Of a DNA stretch of 64,000 nt, positions 1 to 6,278 are shown in pieces. Every line of letters starts with the position of its first letter. Positions within the stretch are counted from its first letter, which is position 1. The position numbers were made by a program, and so were the translations under genes. The notes below the pieces were generated by a model, which saw nothing but the letters and a program-made list of their open reading frames with translations, did not search any database and was not told where the DNA came from. Origin of the DNA: Chloroflexota bacterium (GTDB taxonomy: Bacteria; Chloroflexota; UBA11872); the NCBI GenBank assembly GCA_022821905.1, contig JAJECS010000024.1, positions 62,001-126,000 of the forward strand, written 5' to 3'.

Positions 1-308
1 ATCGGACTGGCAATGCCCAACCCGGCGATGATTGAAATCATGAAGAACGTGAACAGGGTTTCCGTGGGGGAAATCTGCTGCAAGATGGCCCCGCGCGGCA
101 GCGGATACTGCACGACCTCGAAGACGAAATCCTTGAACGGCCACACGATCAGGCTCGCCACAATGACGGCCAGCACGGCAATGGTGAGTCGGGTGCGCAG
201 CTCCTGGAGGTGCTCGCGCAGCGTCATCACGCCGCCGAGATCCTCCTGCGAGTCCTGCGACTCGTCCTCGGGCCCCTGCGGGGGTTCGGCCGGTCGGTCC
301 GCGTCCAT
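1..308 (-). CDS. tatC: Sec-independent protein translocase TatC (C-terminus outside the window)
   Basis: Membrane core of the twin-arginine export pathway, which recognises RR signal peptides of folded proteins. The ATG is at 308-306 and 102 codons are visible before the window edge. After an acidic Asp/Glu/Gln-rich head of about 20 residues comes MTLREHLQELRTRL, the typical TatC N-terminal segment. A first membrane helix follows at residues 36-51 (TIAVLAVIVASLIVW), then the periplasmic motif QISPTETLFTFF and the start of the second helix. It lies 15 bp downstream of nusB on the same strand, so it is probably the last visible gene of that run. The family call is firm; only the N-terminal 40% or so is visible. 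Confidence 0.9.
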   Translation of the reverse strand, partial: MDADRPAEPPQGPEDESQDSQEDLGGVMTLREHLQELRTRLTIAVLAVIVASLIVWPFKDFVFEVVQYPLPRGAILQQISPTETLFTFFMISIIAGLGIASP

Positions 309-323
309 AGCCAAGCCTACTGC

Positions 324-755
324 CTACGAGGCCGGTGAGTCGGTCTGGCGCCGCACGTGCGTGCCCAACGCCCCATTGACGAGACGCCGCCCGCCCTCCG
401 TGCAGTACTGCTTCGCAAGCTCAACCGCCTCGTTGATCGCCACCGCCGGCGGCACGCGACCGGAGTCGATCTCGGCAATGCCGATTCGCAAGATAGCCAC
501 CTCGAGCTGGGACATCTGCGCGATGGGCCACGCGGGGGCCAACTCGCTGATTGTCGCATCCAGGTCCCCCAAACGCGTGGCGACTTCCTCGATTAGGGTC
601 GCGGTATAGGCCCGCGCTTCGGCCGCCAGCCCCAACTCGTGCTGTCGCGACGCGAAGAGGTCCTGGGGATCACCGCCGCGAATCGACGCCTCGAACAGCA
701 GGCGCATGGCGGCTTCGCGGGCGGCGCGTCGGTCGCGGCGCGGGCGTGCAGCCAC
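324..755 (-). CDS. nusB: Transcription antitermination factor NusB
   Basis: RNA-binding all-helical protein that with NusE (S10) forms the boxA antitermination complex on rRNA operons. The product is 143 residues, the usual size. The arginine-rich N-terminus RRAAREAAMRLLFEAS is the boxA-binding signature, and the C-terminal half has the family pattern ILRIGIAEI...VAINEAVELAKQY. I chose GTG at 755: it lies 2 bp beyond the accC stop, and the longer open frame upstream overlaps accC and reads as arginine-rich antisense-like sequence. It is coupled to accC upstream and precedes tatC. Confidence 0.93.
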   Translation of the reverse strand: MAARPRRDRRAAREAAMRLLFEASIRGGDPQDLFASRQHELGLAAEARAYTATLIEEVATRLGDLDATISELAPAWPIAQMSQLEVAILRIGIAEIDSGRVPPAVAINEAVELAKQYCTEGGRRLVNGALGTHVRRQTDSPAS

Positions 756-757
756 CG

Positions 758-2116
758 CTAGGCCGTGACGCCGGCCACCCGCTCGTGCAGGGCTTCGACA
801 TATCCCACGTCGTAGGTGCCTTTGGCGAACTGCGCGTCGTCCAGCACCGTTTGGTGAAAGGCCAGGTTGGTGGCTGGGCCTTCGATCAGCGTCTCGCCCA
901 TGGCGCGACGCGCCCGATCCACCGCCTCGGCGCGAGTCTCGCCCCACACGATGAGCTTCGCCAGCAGCGAATCGTAAAACGGCGGCACGTCATAGCCGGC
1001 GTACACGTGCGTATCCACGCGCACCCCGTAGCCACCCGGAAGGTGCAGCCGCGCGATCCGCCCGGAATCCGGCCGAAAGTCGCGCGTCGGATCTTCGGCG
1101 GTCAACCGGAACTCGATCGCATGGCCGTTCCGGGCCACGTCCTCCTGGCATAGGCCGAGCGTGTCACCCCCGGCAATACTGAGCTGTGCGGCAACCACAT
1201 CGAGACCGGTGATCGCTTCGGTGATGGGGTGCTCCACCTGAATGCGCGCATTGGCTTCCATGAAATAGAAGTCGCCGCTCGCGTCGACCAGGAATTCGAC
1301 GGTGCCCGCGCTGCGATAGTGGAGCTCCTCCATCAGCCGCACCGCCGCCTGCGTGATGTCATCGCTCAGGCCATGCGGCAGATTGGGCGCCGGGGCCTCC
1401 TCGATCAGCTTCTGATAGCGGCGCTGAATCGAGCACTCACGATGCCACGCGTGCAGCACGGTTTTTCCGTCGCCGATTACCTGTACCTCGACGTGACGGG
1501 GCGACTCGATCAGCTTCTCGACGTAGAGGTCGCCGCTGCCGAAGGAGGCGCGCGCTTCGGCCTGCGCCAGTGAAAACAGCCCGGTCAGCTCGTCGGGATC
1601 GGCAACCGGTCGAATACCGCGCCCCCCGCCGCCGGCCGCCGCCTTGAGCACAACCGGGAACCCAATCTCGCGCGCGATTTCGCGCGCATGGGTGGCGTCG
1701 CGCACCGGCTCCTCGGACCCAGGAACGACCGGCAGGCCCGCCGCCACGGCCGCTGCCCGAGCCTGAACCTTGTCGCCCAACGCTCGAATGGTGTCGGGGT
1801 CCGGTCCCACGAACGTCAGGTCGTAGCGGGCGCACACCTCGGCGAAGTAGGCATTCTCGGCCAGGAATCCGGCGCCGGGGTGCACCGCGTCCGCACCCGT
1901 ATTGAGCGCCGCGCCGATGATATTGGGGACGTTCAGATAGCTTGCGCTCGAGGCCGCGGGCCCGATGCACACCGTTTCATCCGCAATCCGCACCGGAAGA
2001 CTGTCCGCATCGGCCTCCGAGTAGATGGCCACCGTATCGATTCCGAGGTCCTGACACGCGCGAATGACTCGCACCGCCATCTCGCCGCGATTGGCCACCA
2101 GCACTTTTTCAAGCAC
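758..2116 (-). CDS. accC: Acetyl-CoA carboxylase biotin carboxylase subunit (AccC)
   Basis: ATP-grasp enzyme that carboxylates biotin on BCCP, the first half-reaction of malonyl-CoA synthesis. 452 residues, the standard length of a free-standing AccC. Visible are the N-terminal biotin carboxylase domain (LEKVLVANRGEMAVRVIRA), the glycine-rich ATP loop KAAAGGGGRGIRP near residue 160, and the catalytic segment EANARIQVEHPITE near residue 290. The start is GTG, 6 bp after the fabG stop. The neighbours fabG and fabD support a fatty-acid role. No BCCP or carboxyltransferase gene is in view, so a propionyl-CoA or pyruvate carboxylase subunit cannot be fully excluded, but the length and context favour AccC. 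Confidence 0.9.
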   Translation of the reverse strand: MLEKVLVANRGEMAVRVIRACQDLGIDTVAIYSEADADSLPVRIADETVCIGPAASSASYLNVPNIIGAALNTGADAVHPGAGFLAENAYFAEVCARYDLTFVGPDPDTIRALGDKVQARAAAVAAGLPVVPGSEEPVRDATHAREIAREIGFPVVLKAAAGGGGRGIRPVADPDELTGLFSLAQAEARASFGSGDLYVEKLIESPRHVEVQVIGDGKTVLHAWHRECSIQRRYQKLIEEAPAPNLPHGLSDDITQAAVRLMEELHYRSAGTVEFLVDASGDFYFMEANARIQVEHPITEAITGLDVVAAQLSIAGGDTLGLCQEDVARNGHAIEFRLTAEDPTRDFRPDSGRIARLHLPGGYGVRVDTHVYAGYDVPPFYDSLLAKLIVWGETRAEAVDRARRAMGETLIEGPATNLAFHQTVLDDAQFAKGTYDVGYVEALHERVAGVTA

Positions 2117-2122
2117 TTGGCG

Positions 2123-2887
2123 TCATCCCATGTGGAGGCCGCCGTCGATCGTCATGACCTGCCCGGTGATATAGGAAGCGTCGCTGGATGCCAGAAACGC
2201 CACCGCGCCCGCCACATCGTCAGGCGTGGCAAAGCGCCCCAGCGGGATGCGGTCGATGATCCACTCGCGAAGCTCCCCCTCCAGGTCATCGGTCAGCGGA
2301 GAGATAACGAATCCCGGCGCGACGGCATTCACCGTGATTCCGCGAGCGGCCACCTCGCGGGCCAGCGCAAGCGTGAATCCGACCAATCCGGCCTTGGCGG
2401 CGGCGTAGTTTGTCTGTCCGGCATTGCCCCCGGTGCCGGCCACCGAGGAGATGTTGATGATCCGCCCGTCGCGCTGCCGCAGCATGCCCCGCACCGCTCG
2501 CCGGGAGCAGGCGAAGGCCGAGCGAAGATTCGTGCGAATCACGTCGTCCCAGTCCTCGTCCCGCATCCGCATCAGCAGCGAGTCGCGGATGATGCCGGCG
2601 TTGTTGATCAACACGTCCAGACCACCGAGGACTCGGATCGCCTCATCCACGACGTGGTTGGCGCCCTCGGTGGTCGACAGCTCGCCTCCAACGACCACGG
2701 CCGAGCCGCCCGCATCCTGGATGGCGGCGGCGAGCTCTCGCGCCTTGGCCTCGTTGCGGTTGTAGTGCAGCACCAGGCGCGCACCCTCGGCCCCCAGGCG
2801 ACGCGCGTACGCCTCACCCAACGCGCCCGACGCCCCCGTGATCAACGTCCGCCGATCGGTCAGGCGGCCAGCTATGGGGTCAGACAT
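2123..2887 (-). CDS. fabG: 3-oxoacyl-[acyl-carrier-protein] reductase FabG
   Basis: NADPH-dependent reduction of 3-ketoacyl-ACP in type II fatty acid synthesis. 254-residue classical SDR: cofactor motif TGASGALGEA at residues 17-26, NNAG near 95, catalytic Ser in INISSVAG and YxxxK as YAAAK near 160, and C-terminus GGLHMG. ATG at 2887 overlaps the fabD stop by 8 bp (ATGTCTGA), which argues for translational coupling and against longer upstream starts that run into fabD. Confidence 0.93.
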   Translation of the reverse strand: MSDPIAGRLTDRRTLITGASGALGEAYARRLGAEGARLVLHYNRNEAKARELAAAIQDAGGSAVVVGGELSTTEGANHVVDEAIRVLGGLDVLINNAGIIRDSLLMRMRDEDWDDVIRTNLRSAFACSRRAVRGMLRQRDGRIINISSVAGTGGNAGQTNYAAAKAGLVGFTLALAREVAARGITVNAVAPGFVISPLTDDLEGELREWIIDRIPLGRFATPDDVAGAVAFLASSDASYITGQVMTIDGGLHMG

Positions 2888-3872
2888 TGCGCAGTTCCTT
2901 CGCCGCGGCGACGGCCGAATCAGCATCGTAGACGTTGAGCAGGGAAACGTCTCGCGTTGCGCGGCGCAGCATGCTCGTCAGCAGGCCTTTGTGCCCGAAT
3001 TCCACGATGTGGGTCACACCCAACGCACCGAGTGTGCCCACCCCACGCCACCACTGCAACGGGGCCGCCACGTGCTCGGCAAGCTCCACGCGCAATTCGG
3101 CGGCCGTGTGCAGCGGCTGGCCGTCCATGTTGGCAATGACCGGAATCCGGGGATCGGCGAGCGGCGCGGCCAGCAAGCGCTCGCGCATCACGTCGCGCGC
3201 CGGCAGCATGGCAGCCGTGTGAAACGCCCCGGAGACTTCCAGGGGCACCACCCGCCGCGCTCCGGCCGCCTTCGCCGCCTCGGGAAGCTCATTCAGCGAC
3301 GCTAGGTCGCCGCCAACGACGACCTGGCCGGGCGTGTTCACGTTGGCGACGGAGAGATAGCTCCCCGGCACTCGCGCGCGAATCTCGGCCACGACGGACT
3401 CAGTCCGATCCGGGTCCAGACCCAGGACGGCGCTCATGCGACCCGGGCGGCGCGCCGCGGCCTGCTGCATCGCCTCACCTCGCACGGCAACCATGGCCAT
3501 TGCGTCGCCTATGTCGAGCGACCCGGCGACGGCAACGGCGGCCCACAAGCCCACGCTGTGCCCGGCCAGAGCGCGCACCGGAAGGGATTGGCCGTCGTTG
3601 CCTGCGGACCGGCCCAGGGCCTCGGTGAACGCGGCAAACGCCGCCAGGGCCACGGCCACCACGGCCGGCTGCTGCACGCGGGTAGGGTGCAGCGCCTCCG
3701 CCGGCCCGTGGAAACACAGCGCGGCCAGATCGTCGCCAAAAGCCGAGTTTGCGGCGTCAAACACCTCGCGCGCGGCGCTGGATCGGGCCGAGAGGTCCGC
3801 GCCCATCCCGGCCGCTTGAGCGCCCTGACCCGGAAAGACGTAGGCAATCCCAGGCTTGCCGGCGGTCATCAC
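2880..3872 (-). CDS. fabD: Malonyl CoA-acyl carrier protein transacylase FabD
   Basis: Moves malonyl from CoA to ACP. 330 residues with the acyltransferase hallmarks: FPGQGAQ at residues 13-19, the catalytic-serine elbow LAGHSVGLWAA near residue 105, and the later conserved segment VSGAFHTAAM with the catalytic His. GTG at 3872 and ATG at 3869 are both possible; no strong Shine-Dalgarno decides between them. It sits between rpmF and fabG. The usual plsX, fabH and acpP neighbours are absent here. Confidence 0.92.
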   Translation of the reverse strand: MMTAGKPGIAYVFPGQGAQAAGMGADLSARSSAAREVFDAANSAFGDDLAALCFHGPAEALHPTRVQQPAVVAVALAAFAAFTEALGRSAGNDGQSLPVRALAGHSVGLWAAVAVAGSLDIGDAMAMVAVRGEAMQQAAARRPGRMSAVLGLDPDRTESVVAEIRARVPGSYLSVANVNTPGQVVVGGDLASLNELPEAAKAAGARRVVPLEVSGAFHTAAMLPARDVMRERLLAAPLADPRIPVIANMDGQPLHTAAELRVELAEHVAAPLQWWRGVGTLGALGVTHIVEFGHKGLLTSMLRRATRDVSLLNVYDADSAVAAAKELRNV

Positions 3873-3887
3873 CGCCGCCCGCGCCCG

Positions 3888-4088
3888 CTACCGATACTTG
3901 GCAGCCTGCTCGCTCGGCTCAACGACCACCGTGCCGCGCAGATTGCCGCAGACTAGGCAAACGCGATGGCTTCGCATCAGCGCGTGACAGGTTGGACAAC
4001 GCACCAGCGTCGGGCTGGCGACGCGGATCTGATTTCGACGTCGGCGGCGGCGCGAGCGCGTCAGCCGACGTTTAGGTTGAGCTCCCAT
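3888..4088 (-). CDS. rpmF: 50S ribosomal protein L32
   Basis: Small zinc-ribbon protein of the large subunit, 66 residues. It has a basic N-terminus (PKRRLTRSRRRRRRN) and two Cys-x2-Cys knuckles, CPTC and CLVC, that would bind one zinc, so it is the zinc-containing (C+) form. Its position directly downstream of the YceD-like gene and upstream of fabD is the widely conserved yceD-rpmF-fab arrangement. Confidence 0.93.
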   Translation of the reverse strand: MGAQPKRRLTRSRRRRRRNQIRVASPTLVRCPTCHALMRSHRVCLVCGNLRGTVVVEPSEQAAKYR

Positions 4089-4097
4089 AGGCTCCCA

Positions 4098-4619
4098 TTA
4101 TCCCTTAGTTCCCGGCATTTCAGGAAACATTGTGGCGCGAAGCTCGGCCAGCCGGCTCCAGCGCGGATCGATTGCGGCTTCGGCGGGCTTCTCGGAACTC
4201 TCCAATCCGGGACACTCCGACCGGCAAACCGGCATGATCGGCAGCGCGGCAATCAGGCCCTCGGCCAGGAACGGCGTCAGATCGAGGTTGTGCTGATCGT
4301 CGAGCGGCCACACAGCTTCGAGACTCGATTCCTCGGTCGCAGCCCCGGCTGAGTCAATCAAGAATTCGCCGTCAGCCTCGAAGCGCAAGGTCTGGCGGGC
4401 GGGCTCCAGGCATCGCGCGCACGGTTGCTCGACCGACGCCTCGAACTCGCCGGATGCGTGGATGGCTCCGCTCAGGCGCACCAGGCGCACGTGGCCCGCC
4501 ACCGAGGTGACCAATTCGGCGACGTCGAGCGCCTCGGGCGGCGCAAGGACGTCGCACCGCCGGCTGGTCCCGGGCGGCTCGCGCACGAATGCCGCGACGT
4601 TGAACACGAAGTCGTTCAC
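4098..4619 (-). CDS. YceD/DUF177 family protein
   Basis: 173 residues of the DUF177 family, linked in other bacteria and plastids to 23S rRNA accumulation. Cysteine pairs are seen at EQPCARCLEP (near residue 85) and in CRSECPGL near the C-terminus, as is usual for the family. It is 9 bp upstream of rpmF, its canonical partner. The molecular function is still poorly defined; the family call rests on the cysteine pattern and the gene order. Confidence 0.85.
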   Translation of the reverse strand: MNDFVFNVAAFVREPPGTSRRCDVLAPPEALDVAELVTSVAGHVRLVRLSGAIHASGEFEASVEQPCARCLEPARQTLRFEADGEFLIDSAGAATEESSLEAVWPLDDQHNLDLTPFLAEGLIAALPIMPVCRSECPGLESSEKPAEAAIDPRWSRLAELRATMFPEMPGTKG

Positions 4620-4641
4620 GATGATCAGAGGGGTGAGCGGC

Positions 4642-5124
4642 CTAGACGGTCTCTTCGTCGCCGATTTCGGTGATTCCGGCGGAATCCTCGTCGAGCGCCG
4701 AAATGCCGCGGCGAATGCTCGCCAGGTGAGAAATCAGGCGATGCTCGATGTCGCGCAGCATGTTGAGCGCATAGACGTCCATTTCCTCCCGCGACGCCTC
4801 GGTTCGCTCTTCCGCCGCCTCGATGATCTGCTCGGCCCGCGCTTCGGCCTGGCGGACGATCTCCTCGTCGCGCAGCATTTGATCGGCCTGCTCACGCGCC
4901 TGCTGGATGATCTGCTCGGCCTCCATCTGCGCCGATTGCGGAATCTGCTCACGCTCCCGCAACACCCGCCGCGCCTCCCGGACTTCCTCCGGAATGCGAA
5001 TGCGCATTTCGTCGACGATCTCCAGCAATGCGCGCTCGTCCATCACGATGCGGCGCATCATCGGCACGCGCTGGGCAGCGGTCACCAGGGCCTCGAGACG
5101 TTCGATCAGGTTGATGAGATCGAT
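4642..5124 (-). CDS. Coiled-coil protein of the Chloroflexi/Actinobacteria 'cell division initiation-like' family; apparent ATC start
   Basis: Long charged helix (Glu/Arg/Ala/Gln-rich heptads from about residue 45 to 125) with no membrane segment; function not established. The reading frame includes the N-terminal stretch IDLINLIERLEALV ahead of AAQRVPMMRRIVMDERALL. From memory, homologues in related phyla begin just before this stretch, with the pattern L-E-L-V-x-x-x-R-x-P-M. Between the coaD stop (TAG, same frame) and this stretch there is no ATG, GTG or TTG. An ATC codon at 5124-5122 lies 9 nt after a perfect GAGGAGG (5134-5140). The first canonical start is a GTG at 5085, giving 147 aa without the conserved N-terminus. 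Such proteins are often mislabelled as ATP synthase b subunits. It lies between coaD and yceD. Confidence 0.75.
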   Translation of the reverse strand: MDLINLIERLEALVTAAQRVPMMRRIVMDERALLEIVDEMRIRIPEEVREARRVLREREQIPQSAQMEAEQIIQQAREQADQMLRDEEIVRQAEARAEQIIEAAEERTEASREEMDVYALNMLRDIEHRLISHLASIRRGISALDEDSAGITEIGDEETV

Positions 5125-5130
5125 GGCTAG

Positions 5131-5622
5131 CTACCTCCTCGGCGACGCATCGCCGTACTTTGCGGCCACGGCCGTGGCGACGTTTGCTGGCACAAACGGC
5201 GCCACGCTTCGGCCAAGGGCACCGATCTCCCGCACCAACGACGAACTGACGTAAGCATGCTCGGGCGCTGAGAGGAAGAACACCGTATCCAACTCCGGCG
5301 CCAGACGGCGATTCATGGCCGACAGCGCAAACTCATACTCGAAGTCAGACACTGCTCGCAGCCCGCGCACCAATATGCTCGCTCCAATGTCCCGCGCAAA
5401 GTCTACCGTGAGTCCCCGATAGTCGCGCACCGAGACGTTGGGCAAGTGGGCAGTTGCCTCCCGCACCAGCGCGACGCGTTCCTCGGTGGAAAAGAGCGTG
5501 CGCGATTCCGGCTGTTCGTAGACCCCGGCCACCACTTCGGCATGGCAGGCCGCGCTGCGCGCGATGAGGTCTAAGTGGCCGTTGGTGGCCGGGTCGAATG
5601 TGGCAGCAAAAAGCGCCCGCAT
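5131..5622 (-). CDS. coaD: Pantetheine-phosphate adenylyltransferase (PPAT)
   Basis: Penultimate step of CoA biosynthesis: 4'-phosphopantetheine plus ATP gives dephospho-CoA. 163 residues, the normal length. The nucleotidyltransferase motif TNGHLDLI sits at residues 13-20; the family usually has GSFDPxTxGH, here ATFDPATNGH. RGLRAVSDFEYE near residue 90 and the C-terminal EHAYVSSSLVREI are diagnostic. It follows rsmD by 30 bp; rsmD-coaD is a very common pair. Confidence 0.95.
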   Translation of the reverse strand: MRALFAATFDPATNGHLDLIARSAACHAEVVAGVYEQPESRTLFSTEERVALVREATAHLPNVSVRDYRGLTVDFARDIGASILVRGLRAVSDFEYEFALSAMNRRLAPELDTVFFLSAPEHAYVSSSLVREIGALGRSVAPFVPANVATAVAAKYGDASPRR

Positions 5623-5652
5623 ATGGCAACGCCGCTCGGGATGCGAGCGCGA

Positions 5653-6243
5653 TTATAGCGACGTTGGCTCGTCATCGGACTTCCCGTTCTCCAAGCGGCA
5701 ATAGATGGCGAACGCTCCGTCGCCATGACGTCGCATCTTCCACAACTGCCAAGCAGGCGGGGGATCGGGAGCGGCGCGGCGCGCGCTGAATTCAGCAACA
5801 ATCAAGCCGTCGGGGGCAAGCACGCCCGGCCGCGCCAGCCGATCCATCAGCGCAACCCACGGGTCATCGGCGTAGGGCGGGTCCGCCAGGACCATCCCGT
5901 AGGGCGCCCCTGCCGCCAGATCGGCGCGGAGCACATCGGCGCGCTCAACGCCGGCGGCATGTTCCAGCCCGAGCCGGCGCAGATTGGCGCGAATCACCCC
6001 GCACGCCCGGGAATCTCGTTCGATAAAGCGCACGCGCTCGGCGCCGCGGCTGAGCGCCTCGATCCCGAACGCGCCGGAGCCCGCATAGCAATCCAGCACC
6101 CGTGCTGGCGGTGGAGCGCCCAGCGAATCGAAAATGGCGGCCCGGAGGCGATCGATCGTGGGACGCGTGCCCGGCGCGACGTCGATGCCGCGCCCTCGCA
6201 GCTCACCCGCGACAACTCGGAGCCCGCGTCCCCTGGATGCCAC
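5653..6243 (-). CDS. rsmD: 16S rRNA (guanine966-N2)-methyltransferase RsmD
   Basis: SAM-dependent methyltransferase acting on G966 of 16S rRNA. 196 residues. The N-terminal LRVVAGELRGRGIDV and RPTIDRLRAAIFDSL are RsmD-specific. The SAM-binding loop is LDCYAGSGAFGIEALSRGA, and the catalytic motif IV is ADPPY near residue 120. It lies between recG (35 bp upstream) and coaD. Confidence 0.94.
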   Translation of the reverse strand: MASRGRGLRVVAGELRGRGIDVAPGTRPTIDRLRAAIFDSLGAPPPARVLDCYAGSGAFGIEALSRGAERVRFIERDSRACGVIRANLRRLGLEHAAGVERADVLRADLAAGAPYGMVLADPPYADDPWVALMDRLARPGVLAPDGLIVAEFSARRAAPDPPPAWQLWKMRRHGDGAFAIYCRLENGKSDDEPTSL

Positions 6244-6278
6244 TCAGGTCTCGCGGCGGGAGTCGATGGGCCGGGAGC

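Noticed and set aside
13-609. Long plus-strand open frame opposite tatC/nusB
   Set aside because: Composition is Arg/Ser/Thr/Ala antisense-like; the minus strand encodes clear TatC and NusB in the same place.
1688-2938. 416-codon plus-strand frame opposite accC and fabG
   Set aside because: Arg/His-rich product without motifs; high GC leaves antisense frames open. Both sense genes are unambiguous.
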